DNA of 64,000 nt from assembly GCF_018831695.1 (NCBI RefSeq), contig NC_056707.1:24845089-24909088 (forward strand). Reading direction: 5' to 3'. The DNA is from Puntigrus tetrazona. Its lineage: Eukaryota > Chordata > Actinopteri > Cypriniformes > Cyprinidae. This document shows positions 1-13,147 of the stretch, in pieces. The stretch's first letter is position 1. Each line of letters begins with the position of its first letter. The position numbers were made by a program, and so were the translations under genes. Under the pieces are notes generated by a model. It saw nothing but the letters and a program-made list of their open reading frames with translations. It was not told where the DNA came from and did not search any database.

Positions 1-256
1 GTGTGTATATATGTATGTATATACTTCATATATTATAATAATGAACATTATTAATTATACATTATAAATGATTTTATAGTCAAATTAACAAAAATAACAA
101 ATTTTATAATTACTTTTTGATGTTTTAAGAACATCACCACACATACACACACACACACACACACTTATTTACATTACTAAATTAACAAGTACATTAAGTA
201 CATTTACATTAAAATCACAAGTAGAAATGTTAATGTGAGCCTTAATGCAGTTTTAA

Positions 257-318
<62 letters not shown>

Positions 319-2344
319 AATTTATTTATTTTTTTTTTGAAAGTGGCTTTTATATTTAATGGTGCTTGTTAATACATAGCTGTACATTTAATTCTCCTTC
401 TCGTTCTGCACTGATCCTTGTAGGAAATCCGCAGAATGAATTTTAATAAGAATGTTGAATGGAGATGAGTACCTCCCACTCATTGAGTTGTGTTGTGACA
501 GCAGCTAATTATATTTTACACACCTCGGCTTTTGACCCTCTAGAGTCAAACACTCTCATTAGTTACTGTCGTGAAGAACTTGTAAATAAGGCCTCCCATT
601 CTAATAATGTCATGTCAGAGCCAGGGGGGGTTTGGCGGTCTGGTCAGACAGCTTGGAAACTTCTGTCAATGATCAACATGAATGTTAAGAGTCTTCTCTT
701 TAACTGTAGCTCTATGCGAAGCACCGGTTAAACTTTGACCTCTAAAAACGCGTGAAGGAAAGAAAAACAATGTTGGGCTTCTAGCGCTCCCCATGCTGTC
801 CGACGATCGCATCCCCCCCCCGGGAGAATCTCGCAGAAAAGCGTGCGCGAGTATGCATGCGTTTCCTTTCCATGGCTAACAATGCAGCTCAGGAAATATG
901 TCAGAACAAAGGCCAGACATCCAGGCTCTTGTACTCAGTGTGCGCTGCTGAGGAGGGCTGGGATACACGTATATGCTGCACCGTGACTGTAAATGCACGG
1001 ATTTAGCTCTTCTGTATGATAAAAGCGAGGTTGGACTTGAAGTTCGACGGGATAACTGTCACAGAAGGCCGTGCGATGTCCCTCTGGACGGTGAGTTGCT
1101 TGTTGACCTCTCTAACTTTCCGCAATGGAGCATTTCGAAACGAAAGACTGTGAAAACGATAATTGAGGTTATCGTACGTAATGCGCTGCTCAGAGGGGTT
1201 CGAAAGTCCGAAACTGAAAAAAAATCTTTTTTTTATATTTAGAAAATTATTTTTTTTTAAGCCTAGACATAAAATTTAGCTTGGGATTAAATGAAATAAA
1301 ATGAAAATAAATAAAAAATATATTTGTAGTATTTTTAACAATATTCCTGTACTTTTGATGAAATAAATGCTGCTTTTTTTTCTTGCCAGCCTTAAATTTT
1401 GTGGTTGTGTATATTTTATAAATATGTATTTTTGGTATATTTGTTTCAATAAAAATTGCTGTGTTAAATTAGAAATGGTATGCTTGCAGGGTTATATTGG
1501 GCTTAATATCCGATTTTTATAAATATAAATTCTTAAATCGTGGAAAAGTGTAGAAAGTTCTAGAGTGGTGATGCATTTTATGCAGTTTTACAAAGTTGAT
1601 TTACAAAACGGTCTTAATGATTCATTAGCATATCAGAGGTAAATAAAAAATGATGTGTTATTCGATGAGTACTTACTAGCGGCCTCAGACTTTTGGACCC
1701 AGCTATAGTCTCAGGGAATCGGTTTATTTAGGCTATTAAGTACTATTTACTATTAAATAGTATTACTATACTATTTTGTTGTATTTTGATTTTATTTACT
1801 GTATATAGCCTATATATGCACTTTCGGTATAACGCAGTGCATATTTCAATCACATCCCCTCAGGCTGTGTTTTTCAGCTCTTATCTTATCAGCTCTTAAT
1901 CTGGGTTAAGAAAAACAAGATATAAAGTGTAACCGACACGCTCCAAGCCCAGACTTGCCAGCAAGGTGTGTTACGAGAGTCCGGTGACGTTGTTCTCGTT
2001 TACTAAACCGACCAATCCAGAACTTCTTTCATTGTTTATATCTCCTTTTTTTTTCCCCCGGAGGTGATAAGCCTTTCAGAGTTTTCCTGTGTTGTCTAAA
2101 TACTTTTGTTTGCGGATGGTTGCGAGCTCAAGGTTGTCGAGTTACTCAAAACTGAATTCTGGCTGCCTAGAAATGGAACGGCATTGGTGCAATTCAGTCA
2201 AATTTATGATATCTCTAGGATAAATGAGTTTTTGGTCGTTTTTTAGCATCTGGGTAGAGTGTAAGTACCTTTGTACTTGGAAATGACACTATAACTGTAC
2301 TACAAAAGTAGATTGAATCCTTAAAAAAGGATCGTATTATTATT
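1..2344. other. Upstream non-coding DNA, no gene recognised
   Basis: I see no supported exon here. The segment holds a short (CA)n run at 145-164 and a 50-bp (TA)n tract at 263-312. A slightly GC-richer, CpG-containing patch lies at about 770-1220. The open frames at 459-731 and 973-1242 encode nothing I recognise and have no convincing splice context. The rest is AT-rich sequence. Confidence 0.5.
263..312. repeat. (TA)n microsatellite
   Basis: An uninterrupted run of 25 TA units, followed by AT-rich sequence. Confidence 0.95.
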
Positions 2345-3120
2345 TTAAAGGAGTAGCTCATTTAAAAATGTTTGTTCACCCACAGGCCAATTCTTCAACA
2401 GAACAAATTAGAAGAAATTTAGCATGATTTTATAGTTGGGTTCTCTTGCAGCCAATGGGTGCCGTCAGAATGAGAGTCCGAACAGATGAAAAACACATCA
2501 CAAATAATCTTTGCCACTCCAGTCCATCAATTACCATCTTGTGAAGCGCAAAGCTGCATGTTTGTGAAAAACAAATGCATCATTAAGGTGTTTTAACTCT
2601 AAACCGTTGCTTCTGGTCAATATACCGAGTTCATAATCCATAATAATGCTTTATCCAGTGAGATCCTCTTTTGTTCATTCAAATCAAAATCCACCCGCAT
2701 ATTTGTTTGCAACTAGTTTGGACTGTTTTCACTTGTAAATGGTGCTTGATTTGTGCATATTTCTCTCCTCATTCAAAAAGGAGGACTTTTTCACCCGACA
2801 AAAAACAATAGAGATTATTTTGGCCGCTCTTTTTGCTGGAAGTGACTTTTGAAGTAAAACCATTTTAAAGATTGATTTGTTTATAACAAAAAAAAGGTTG
2901 TAGATTACTTACGTTACTATAGTGATGATTCTATCAGCTGTTTTTACTCTTACTCTGACGGCACCCATTCACTGCAGAGGATCCATTAGTAAGCAAGCGA
3001 TGTACTAATACATTTCTCTGATGGAAAATAAACTCAACTATGTCTTGGATGGCCTCAGGGGGAGTATATTTTGAGCAGTTATTTATTCATTTATTTTTTG
3101 GTGAAATTTTTTAGCAAATT
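2345..3120. mobile_element. Foldback (inverted-arm) non-autonomous repeat
   Basis: The two halves are imperfect inverted copies. The left arm around 2454-2490 (GGGTGCCGTCAGAATGAGAG) is matched in reverse by the right arm around 2940-2975 (CTCTGACGGCACCCATTCAC). The ends resemble termini of the 'AAAGGAATAGTTCACCC' type, which I know as very common in cyprinid genomes. No open frame is present, so this would be a non-autonomous, MITE-like element that can fold into a long hairpin. Family name not assigned. Outer boundaries are approximate. Confidence 0.7.
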
Positions 3121-4090
3121 ATAGTTAAAATATTCAAACATAATGAAGATGAATGAGCTTTGTAGATTATTGCATTACTAAGTGCTACATTCTCTTTGAT
3201 TATAATATTACTGTATTTTGGTTGATAATTCGTAGTTTAGGCCTAAAAAATGTATGTTTTGCCAATTCTATACATGGTATGCTAATCCATAAATCCTAAG
3301 ACATCGGGGGAAGGAACTTAAAACAGCGGTTCTGTCATTAGCAATTTTTTCCACATTGTCAGTAGTGTCGGTAGTGTCCTCCAGTCATGTTGGTCCGAGG
3401 AAATAAGCTGCTGATGTACAAGAGTTCACCAGCAAGGGTTAGAAGCGCAGACCATAACAAAGAGTCAGATGACAGATCCATGAAAAGCCAAAGGGCTTTG
3501 ACGGTGCCGTGCAAGGCTTCGGCACAACTGTTTTGATGGCTTTGTGTCGTGAATGTTTCAAATTCCTGGTCACAGTGCCTGCAGGTCATTCAGAGAGTCT
3601 ATTTAACCCTCAGGATGCTCTTTATGTGCACTTCACACTATAGGAGCCCACAAGCGAAGCGTGTCTGCACAAGTGAGGCATGTCTCCAGGTCTGTCCCGC
3701 TGGAGCTTCTGCCTCTTAGCGAAGGGTTTATGGACACAGGCTGTGGATCAAAATAACAGCCTCTTTTACGCAGTCACTGGACGGTATTGCTGAGCAACTG
3801 GCCAAAACAGTGACCTTTCAGATTGCTGATAGGCAGGAGATGGTACGGCTTCAGTTTCCTCTGTTGTGAGCTTTTAGAGACGATTGGCATTTGGTGTCTT
3901 GGGGTCAGTGACGAAATGCTTTTTTTTGCATGTTTTTATGGGATCTAAGTTATGCAAAGACACATAAAAAATGCTGACGGGAGACTGACTCTTTATTTTA
4001 CATTTTATTTAAATTAATGATTTTCATGGCAAGGTTAGTCGTGGTTTTTAAAGTTTGCTATTTTATTTATTTATTTATTTGTTAAGTCAA
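3121..4090. other. Non-coding stretch, nothing recognised
   Basis: No supported gene. A 76-codon frame at 3359-3589 on the - strand has two CxxC-like cysteines near its start but no family resemblance. I treat it as chance. Confidence 0.4.
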
Positions 4091-4094
4091 AATA

Positions 4095-4171
4095 CAGTTT
4101 TTTGTGTATATCAATGTGTATATTTATCATATATGTGTATATATACACACACCCACACATATGTGTGTATG

Positions 4172-4224
<53 letters not shown>

Positions 4225-4278
4225 ATATATATGTACACATATATATATATATATATATATAAATACATATACATATAC

Positions 4279-4345
<67 letters not shown>

Positions 4346-4680
4346 TTATATATATATATATATATATATATAATGTATATGTGTGTATGTATATGTATTT
4401 ATGTATATGTATATATATATGTATATGTGTATTATACACACACACACACACACACACACGTATGCGTGTATACATTCATACATGTATATATTTAAGAAAA
4501 ACATGCTGTGTTTAAATATATTTATAAATAACATAAATGAATGATATAGCTATAGTTGTATGCATGTAAATACCTGTAAATAATTTCAAAATATATACAT
4601 GCACAAGTGTGTTTTTATACCCATAATAAATATAAGCACACATATATTATTTTTACTGACATGAATACAGATTATATCTT
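4095..4680. repeat. Copy of an AT-rich dispersed repeat expanded into a compound (TA)/(CA)/(TATG) microsatellite
   Basis: The flanks (TATATTTAAGAAAAACATG near 4486-4504, ATATATACATGCACAAG near 4591-4607) resemble the body of a dispersed fish repeat. Other copies of that repeat in this window end in motifs like GATTAATCG or TGCTGTCAA. The centre (about 4133-4462) is nearly pure alternating TA/TG/CA. Open frames across it on both strands only translate the microsatellite into Tyr/Ile/His/Cys runs. Confidence 0.7.
4335..4384. repeat. Perfect 50-bp palindrome inside the compound microsatellite
   Basis: ACACATATACATTA at 4335-4348 is exactly reversed and complemented by TAATGTATATGTGT at 4371-4384. 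The intervening (TA)11 is itself self-complementary, so the whole 50 bp is a perfect palindrome able to extrude a cruciform. Confidence 0.9.
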
Positions 4681-6601
4681 ACACATCCTTATCTGTCACA
4701 GAGCCTTTATTTATTTCAGAAACTATTATCATAAGCATTATCTTCAAGCAGTAGATCTTTACGTGCGTCACTGTCTCTCTCTTGAACGCACAAACAGACA
4801 CAATATTCCTTCTCGCTGTATAGCATCGATGATGTTTGTGTGAGTGATTCAAAGTCATCCGTGGAGGTTATGGTGGGACGGGCTCTTCCCTCCCTCTCTC
4901 GCTGTGATAGTGCAGTCACGGGCCAAAACTCTCAGCCTCTGGCAGTGCGGCACGCCGCTATGTTCCAGCTAGCAGAGTAATGGGATTAGCTATCTCTTAC
5001 ATAAAATGCTCCCCTGGCAGCCGTGCTTGCCCCTCGGCCGTTCATCAATGAGGAGAGACAGTTATGAATACCGTGGAACCAGAATGCATTAGAGAACAAA
5101 GCAGTGCAGGAAATGTGCCTCACTCTGTTAATGATCTTCAAACATTCTGCTTAGAGTTCATTCCAATTTTACTCTGTATCTATTTTTTTTGTCTTTTGTT
5201 GTATGCATGATCAATTGTGATGCAAGATTGATTTTCAATGCAAAAATCTCAATTTTGATTCGAAATTGTTACAGTATATTTAATTAAACTGACCTAGAAC
5301 ATCTGAAACGGTCTTTTCTTTTAAAACATATTTTTGGTTTATTTAAAATTTCGAAAAATAACCTTTACTGTGAACATTTTTTACATACTGTACATATCGG
5401 ATGCATGGATGTAACAGCGTTGACGATGAACTGATAAGTGGTTTATTGTTTAGTTTAAAAAAAACAAAATCATAAAAAAGGAAAAAATTTAATTTAAATT
5501 TAAAAGATGAATTTAGGCATGACAGCATTATAACTGAATGCATGAAAGATGGCTATTCATTTTGTGATTTGCTAAAAATGTTATAGAATTATGTTTAGAA
5601 GCCCGTTCCTGCAATGGGATAAAAAAAATATAGAAAGTTGCAAATTTTACTCGTTTCTGAATTGTGAGATTTCTTGCAGTTCTGTTCTTTTGATTCTGCC
5701 ATAGCTTAAAAAATTAAGAAAAATAAAAAACTTGCAACTTTTTATCGCAGTTAATTTGAAAATGAGTGCTAGATGGCAGGAAAAATATACATGCCCAATT
5801 AAATATCCATTGTTGGCCTGTATAACTAATATTTGCTGATAACCATTGTGTTCTCTGGCATGTGTTATAACACCAAAAATGCAGCTAATAGCCTTTTTAT
5901 TATTTATCTTATTATGTTTGTTATATAAAATAGATTAGCATAACAGTCACTGAAAGTTTGGTATTAAGTTCAATCGGCGTCTTCTGACAAACTCCCAGAT
6001 TCTCACGAGGAACAGCCAGACCTCTCTTAACAATGGACTGTGTTTAAATGAAGGATGAGAGCATCTTACTGCCTGAGACCCTTTGTGGCTTTTCATTGCT
6101 TCATTCTCTTTTTGTTAATGGAGAGGATGTGCAAGAACAACCTTCATTAAATGCGTAGATGATTACATGGCTGTCTGGGGGTCGAGCTGTCTTGACCCCG
6201 TTGTGCACTGTGTGGAAATCCTCAGGAGACCATCATAAACACCCTCCATTAGAAATAAGACCAGGATGTCTGTCTGTCTAGGCCATAATTACATGCTTTT
6301 TCATTACAATAGTATTTTATAATCGTATTACATTTTCTTTTTGCATTTATTTATTTTTTAAAAAGTATTATGTACTAAAATTAATGAATTAGTTTGTTTT
6401 GTGCTTGTTTTGTAATACTATACTATATTTATTATTATAATATGGCATATTAGTATCATTATAATAGTATTTTTTAACTGAATTTTAAAAATGTATTCTT
6501 TATTATTTTAAATGTATTCATTAATGACTGCAAATAATATTTAATATTTTTTTGTTTTGCAGAATGTTTTAATTTAATGCAGAGTTTTTAAAACTACTAA
6601 C
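4681..6601. other. Non-coding stretch, nothing recognised
   Basis: AT-rich, with scattered short open frames (for example 5343-5543 on -) of no recognisable family and no convincing splice sites. Confidence 0.4.
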
Positions 6602-6679
6602 TTTAATTTAATTTAATTTAATTTAATTTAATTTAATTTAATTTAATTTAATTTAATTTAATTTAATTTAATTTAATTT
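6602..6679. repeat. (TTTAA)n pentanucleotide microsatellite
   Basis: About 15.6 uninterrupted copies of TTTAA. Confidence 0.97.
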
Positions 6680-7815
6680 CTATGTTGTCATAAACATCAG
6701 TAAGTGCAATAAATGTCTTTTTAAGACAAATTTTGAAATCTTTTTGATTGACCCATTAAGAAAATAGTTCTTTTGTGGACCAATTTAATTCCATTTACTC
6801 TTAATAATGCAAAAACAGTGCCTGGCACAGCTTAAGGTTCCTCAGTGAGGACGAGTCTCTGTTAGGCTGTATATGCTTGAGTTCCCACACTCTTTCTGAT
6901 TAGCTTCCATTCAATAGCGTGTTTAAATAAGCGGTGTTCAGGTGGAGGAAGAGACCCCCGTGAGTCATCTCAGAGCTTTGATAAGACACTGCTACCAAAT
7001 ATCCTGAGCGAGGAGAGTTCAAGAGGATATTCTTCCTCGTTTTCCTTTTCTTTTGCCTTTTCTTTCCCTCCCTTTCCCCTCCTTTGTGCAGGTTCTTAAA
7101 GGCCCACACAGAAATGTTCAATTTCGAGACAAAAGGAGCCCAATTAAAGCTTCATTGTGGGGCTGGTGCGGCCCAGGATACTTCGGCTAATCCTGGTCCT
7201 CCTCCTCCTATTTTCTTTTCTCCCTCTGTCTCAGTCTGAGAGTGTTCAGCAGTGATAAAATGATGTTTTGCCTCATGGAAAGCCATTTTGGGATAATCAG
7301 CATTGGCTTATGATAACCGTGTCCTTTAGGCTGATTAACAGAACAGTCATGTGTTTCACAATAATACAGTTTTTTTCACACTTTTTTTTTTTTTGGTGAC
7401 TTATGAATAAATGTCGTGTAAAATATTAGAAATAATCTCATAAACTGTATTATGCATATTTTATAACAGTAGATATATAACAATATTTTCCAATTTGTTG
7501 ATAATATTCAGCATTTATCTCAGCATTGGTAGATTTTTTTTCTTAATTTAAATACTATTTTATTATCTATTGATATTCCAGATTGGCAAATTTGTATATT
7601 TTGAATATTTTAAATTAAATGTATTTTTTTCCTTCCATAATTTAGGTGCTTGTATTCATTATGGTTGTCTAACAATGCACACATGCAATTATATATTATA
7701 TATATATATATAAGAATGTGTTGGGTATATATTAAATATATTTATAATATAAACAATATGAATAGAAATATGAACATGACAATACATGTAAATTTTCTGA
7801 ATATGCACTGTATGT

Positions 7816-7816
<1 letters not shown>
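6680..7816. other. Non-coding stretch
   Basis: No gene recognised. The part from about 7650 resembles a fragment of the same AT-rich dispersed repeat seen at 4095-4680 and leads into the (CA)n tract. Confidence 0.4.

Positions 7817-7878
<62 letters not shown>
7817..7878. repeat. (CA)31 microsatellite
   Basis: An uninterrupted 62-bp CA run. Confidence 0.97.
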
Positions 7879-7881
<3 letters not shown>

Positions 7882-8162
7882 CACACAGGGTGTTTCAAAT
7901 CAGTCTCTTAGCACATCATATGATGTCATGGTGGTTTGCCAGACCTCAACATTCCTGTACTGACACTGTTATGAGTTATGAGAGAGTTAAAATGCAAAAA
8001 TGAATCCCTCATTTTGCTGTGTGCACAGAAAATGAGCCAGTGCAAGTTATTCTGGAGGGTTGTTCATTTTCAAGAGTGAATTGCTTATATGGGACTGAGT
8101 ATAACACTGGTTCATGGTGCTGCATTTACATGCATATAGAAAAAAAATTTGCTCTAGGGTAG

Positions 8163-8168
8163 ACACGC

Positions 8169-8199
<31 letters not shown>
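8163..8199. repeat. (CA)n microsatellite with CG interruptions
   Basis: Alternating ACAC with two ACGC interruptions at its start. Confidence 0.95.
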
Positions 8200-10129
8200 T
8201 GCAAAATCTAATTTGATTAAGCGCAGGCACTCTCCACAATTTTTTTCCACAGTGTGCTGAGCAAGCTTAACGGATGGAAATCAAAGGCCGTTCTTTACCT
8301 CATGTCTTTGTTGGTCGATTTTCAATTAAACTAACAATTGGGCTAAATTGCATTGATAATGATATTATTATGTTCAGTATCAGTACTTGTGCTCTGCAGT
8401 ACGACTAATATTTAGTCTGCTGGTTCAGTGTTTTATGTGCACCGTTTACATGATGGTTATACTTGAATTGAATCTGTATTACAAAACAAGTGGAAAGTTA
8501 AGAGAAAGTAATCAGTAGTATAAATATAACAGTCTCCCTTTAATCTAAAACATCTTGCAACTTTTTAAATATTGTATTACAATTAAATATTGATAAAGCA
8601 TTATTTCCTCTTCAAACCCCAAATCTTTTTATATTTTTTTAATATAATACAATTAACATTTAATTCACTGTTGTTAATAAATTGTACTTAAAATATTTAT
8701 TGCTTTTTATTTATTTTATATATTAATGCATAATAATATTATTGAATAATATTACTAATTTATTACTATTTATGCTGTATATTACTGCTATTTATAATTC
8801 AACAATAAGTTTTTGTGTGTACATATATATATATTTGTGTGTGTGTATGTATATATCTTTTTTTTTTTTTTTTTTTTTACTGATATTCACTTTAAAAGTA
8901 CACAATAAATTCTACATTACAGTAGTATAGAAAAAGACCATTTACTTTATATAAGTAATGAATAAATAATTTAATAATCCAACAAAAATCTCAATATCTC
9001 TAAATATCTCAGTATGCTATGGTAATGAGAATGTTACAACTTTGACTTTTTTTTTTCTTTGACCTTTACTTAGATATTTACCCTGAGGATTTTCACCCTG
9101 ATTTTTATTATGAGTTGGATTGACTTAATAAATGTAAGTGCAGTGCAGATGTGTGTTTGTGATTAGCATCAGGTCGACTATGAAACATGACCATGAAACA
9201 ATGCAGTGTGTCTCTCCTGGTTTCTCCGAAAAAGGCCCCGATTTCGAAGAACAAACATACTTCTATTTTTTTATATATATATCAAACAGGAAGCTTCTCC
9301 GATCCCCACCCAGCTGTCTCCTGCCTTTTCATGTCCGAAGCTCTCAGAGCTGTTCTGCAGAAAGCCGGGATCGCTCGGCTCAGCGTGTGTTTGATGTCCC
9401 GAAGGCAAACGCACTTATCAGCGGAGATGGCGGCGTATCGTTTTTCTTCCTGTAATGGAACATAACATAGCTGTCAAAACTGCAATTTTTCCAGTTTTTG
9501 GATGAAAGTTCCCTGGAAAACAGGAAGCAGCGGGGACTCACCCAGGCCGAGGTTACGTATCCATACGTTCGCAGATTTCCCTGATTTCCCTGATTCCCTC
9601 TCATGAAGCCAGCAGAGCCACATCCTCTACGATTTTACGGCTAGCACGTGAGCGAAGGTTTGGCAGCTGATGGATATCTGTCCAGACTTCGCTGATGGAA
9701 ATTTGTTAAGCTACTTTTTGTGAGGAGCTAATTTAATACGGACGTCTGCAGTGGGCGGCAGAGATGATGAGATGCTGCACATTTTTAGGAGGTTATAGGG
9801 AACTGTGAAAATACAGCTGATCTCACAGCCAGGCCTAGGCTTTGGTGTACTTGGGGTTAGCAAGTGAACATAAGATACAGTAAAGAAGCTGTATAAGACA
9901 CTGAATACTTATCTTACTATGTAGAATATATTACGTTATATATTTCAGCTATATGTATCATGCTGTTGTTCTTTTGTTGGTTTTGATCGCTTTTATTGTC
10001 CTTATTTGTAAGTCGGTTCGGATAAAAGCTTCTAAAATATAAAGTAATGTAAATGTAGATACAATATGTAAGAATTCTAACAGTTTTTAAGTAGTTTTTC
10101 ATGCATTTATTTGAATAAAGAAGATGCAG

Positions 10130-10136
<7 letters not shown>
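8200..10136. other. Non-coding stretch with a poly-T run
   Basis: A 21-base T run lies at 8858-8878. Around 9190-9620 the base composition is richer in GC and CpG and several overlapping open frames occur, but none matches a family I know. Confidence 0.4.

Positions 10137-10184
<48 letters not shown>
10137..10184. repeat. (AT)24 microsatellite
   Basis: An uninterrupted 48-bp AT run. Confidence 0.97.
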
Positions 10185-10186
<2 letters not shown>

Positions 10187-10224
10187 CTTTATATATTTTT
10201 TTTTTATTTTTTTTTTTGTATTTA

Positions 10225-10380
10225 TTATTATTATTTTTTTTTCAAGCATCATTACTCCAGGCTTCACTGTGGAATTATTCTAATACGCTAATTTGGTACT
10301 CAAGACACATTTCTTGATATTATCCATGTTGAAAAAAGTTGTGCTGCTTCATATTTTTTGAAAAAAAAATGTTGTGTACG
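10225..10380 (+). repeat. Fragment of the AT-rich 'CATCATTACTCCAG' dispersed repeat
   Basis: It contains the order CATCATTACTCCAGGCTTCA, a poorly conserved middle, CATTTCTTGATATTATCC, then GTTGTGCTGCTTCATATTTT. The same order is found, in either orientation, at eight or more places in this window (for example 16411-16620, 39830-40100, 53440-53620). Confidence 0.6.
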
Positions 10381-12699
10381 TTAAAAGTGTCATTCACATA
10401 TGCATAGGTTTTTTTGCTAATTTTTAAAAAATTCTATCGTAAAGAATATATATTGGTGTTGTATTAAATGCATTTGAAGGCGTTGCTCCTGTGTAAGCTA
10501 AATTTGTAAATGGACGCATGCATTTGTTGGAGGTTCTGTGCATGCTGTTCTATTTCTGAGCATATCATCAATGTTTTTTTTGTGGCCTTGGTGCGCTTTG
10601 ATTTGTATTTCCAGTAATGGGTTCCTCACTCTGTTGTGTGACATCCTAAATCAACAGCATCAGCCCATTGTGTACATTATGCATACAGCATTGTGCAGAC
10701 GATATTGGCTGCTGTATTCTGGCTCAAAACCAGACTCTCTATATCTCCCGCAGCCAGTCCAGTCCGAAACCATCGCTGAATTAGTCACAGTCCGCTCAGC
10801 ATCTCATCCAAAAACTGTCCTCCCCCCTTTGTCTATAGTGTTTCCATAAACCGAATGTCATGCGAAGCGCTTTTTTCTCTTCTGTCTCGATAAAACAGGC
10901 GCTCATGCAGAAGATTAAAGGTGTTTGATCATAGGCACATGCCGTATCCACTTCCAGCTTTGTAACGTGATACATGCATGCTGCGTTTAACTGAGAGGAA
11001 ATTGATACAGTGGACTATAGCAGCATCCTAACTGGACCCACGTTTGTGACTGATTTGAGATTTTTGAGTTTCTCACAATTTGGTTGTTTTTCACTATTCT
11101 CAGAAGAATAATAAAAAAAAAAACATTATGAGATATATATATACACAGAAACGTCTCCAGGGCCCCCAAACCACAGCAGAATTTAGGGGGTTAGCTTGCA
11201 GTTCTGACTTCTGAATTCTGATACTTCTGAATTTTTCTTTTCTTTTTCTCAGAATGGAAAGTTTATGAGATTATACGTCTTTTTGGGACCTACAGAAGTT
11301 TTTTTCCCTTGCAATTCTGGCATGTAATTTTATTTATTTATTTTAATTTTAATTATTTATTTGTTTAAGCTTATAGTCTGGGATTGTATGTTGCAGCTTT
11401 TTTTTTTTCCACAGAATTGCTAGAACTGAGAATTGTTAGTATTTTTACAGAATTCTGTCATTTTTAAAATATAAATATTTTTTTATTTTTACAATGAACA
11501 CATGCATACTCACTTAAAGTAGTAAAATAGTTATTTTTAAATTTACTTATTTTTATTAGTTAATCTGGTTTTTTAGAGTATTTTTTTGTCACAATACACT
11601 GTCGGTTTGCTGTCATGTCAAATTTAAATCTTCCCTTTGAACGCTGATGTGTTTTTTTATGGGATGATGCAGTTGTCCTCTAAATTTGTCATTTATTTAT
11701 ATTTGTCATGTGGCATTGCGGCATCAGCTGTTTCTCCTCTGTTCTTCATCTGCTATAAAATCCTTGTCTTTTATACTGTGTCGTGTTGACATTTAGATTT
11801 AAGATACTATATACATTTTCTTAGCTTTCTCCTAGCTGGTATTATTTCATCTACTCTGTTAGTTCACATTGCTCTCACGACAAGCATAATGTCCCCTTTA
11901 GATGTGAGTCTGTTGCGATTGAGAAATGCGTTATTCTTAATATTCCTAATGAGAACATTTACTCAGACCGGCAGAAATGTCCCACAGGGTCAAGAGCAAG
12001 ACCGTTTTGCAATTTGTTAGAGCTAGTCAATCTTAATTATGTTAGTCCTTCCTGTCCTAACAGGATCTCCCTGGGGTGCTGTACTCTATTTCATGCGCTC
12101 ATTTTTACATGTCATTCTCCATTGTACCAGTGCATGTTATGTTACGGTATTTTGAATTTAATTATTGCGTCCACCAGGGATGGTTGGAATATACACTATA
12201 TATATTTATTTATATATATTTTTTGTTGTTTATATTTATATTTTTAAGACAATGACGCCATTTTTTTTTTTTTTTTTACTTAGAGCATCTTCAACAAGCT
12301 ACGACAATTATTTATATTTATATTCATTTCGCTTTATTTTGCTTGAAGACAAGGAAGCCCATTTTTTTTAGAACTTGTGTTAAGACATTTATAACTTAAT
12401 ATAACGTAAATTATGTTTCTCAGGGAAATGTGTAATGGAAACCCCTGAATGTGTATGTTGTTTAAAAAAAATCAAAAACCGGTTCTGGATTATGGATTAT
12501 GGGGGGGGCGCCGTTATTTTATGTGCACATTACATTCTGCTTGAGCTGCTGGCGCTTCTTTTTTCTTTAGTAGGCCATCATAATCTGGATTTGAATTGGG
12601 ATCATCATCAGCGAGGGTAATTTCGTTATCGGAGATGACCAGAAAGTTACCAGTCATCTGCCGTTTAGTCGCCATTATTTTAATTAGCATTTAGCGCTG
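10381..12699. other. Non-coding stretch upstream of exon 1
   Basis: No exon recognised. The sequence is T-rich, with short poly-T runs and scattered open frames. It becomes GC- and CpG-richer from about 12500 as it nears the first exon. Confidence 0.4.
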
Positions 12700-13051
12700 G
12701 CCGAGTGGCAACGATTCCTTGTGTTTCTCTGTCGGCGACGAACGGGTTGCACCCCTTCCCAGCCCCCTCTTCTCCATTCCCCCCTCCTCTCCGCTGCTTC
12801 TGCAGCATCCAGTGAGCGAGAGGAAGCAGCAACCCTCCTCACACGCTTACATCAGGGGTACGGCCAACCTGAGTCGAGCGCTGCTCTCAGGGACGCCCCC
12901 GTTGAGAGACCACCGAGCAAGTGAATGAAGACCGACTGGTAGTTTGACTTTGGATTGGTAGGCTGGCTCCTTTTACTCTTGTGACAGGAGCGTCATTGAA
13001 TTATATCGGGATATCGTAGAAGGACGTTCAGGGTACAAGGTGCCGACTAGG
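12700..13051 (+). promoter_or_regulatory. Probable 5' UTR and TATA-less promoter region of the tensin-like gene
   Basis: GC rises sharply against the AT-rich flanks. The stretch has CpGs and C-rich/pyrimidine blocks (about 12750-12800) and no evident TATA box, which is typical of a CpG-type vertebrate promoter and leader. The reading frame of the downstream ATG is closed by TAG at 12959-12961, and no in-frame ATG lies between that stop and 13052. The transcription start cannot be placed from sequence alone. Confidence 0.45.
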
Positions 13052-13147
13052 ATGGCCCGTTTGAACTGGTGCTTGGCAGCTCTTCTCAACTGGGCGAAGT
13101 TCTTCTTTTTTTGCTTCTTCCCACTCAAACTGTCCAAGACAGTGAAG
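13052..13147 (+). CDS. First coding exon (32 codons) of a probable tensin-family gene
   Basis: The exon starts at an ATG with a strong Kozak context (A at -3, G at +4), the first ATG after the in-frame TAG at 12959. It encodes 32 residues beginning MARLNWCLAALLNWAKF. Residues 7-25 form a hydrophobic, Phe-rich stretch broken by Lys16, then a basic tail (KLSKTVK). It stops exactly at a codon boundary in a consensus donor, AAG|GTAAGC (13148 on). The phase-0 end fits the phase-0 acceptor of the C1 exon at 54178, and that is my reason for linking them. The hydrophobic leader could act as a membrane anchor or signal-like segment, but I do not recognise it as a named domain. The call as a real exon rests on start context, upstream stop, donor and GC context. 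Alternatively the frame is open by chance and the link to 54178 is wrong. Confidence 0.55.

Noticed and set aside
3359..3589. Possible zinc-finger-like peptide (CxxC ... HxxxxC)
   Set aside because: A single chance arrangement in a 76-codon frame, with no family match and no splice sites.
4055..4515. Open frames on both strands rich in Tyr, Ile, His and Cys
   Set aside because: They are translations of a (TA)/(CA)/(TATG) microsatellite and have no gene features.
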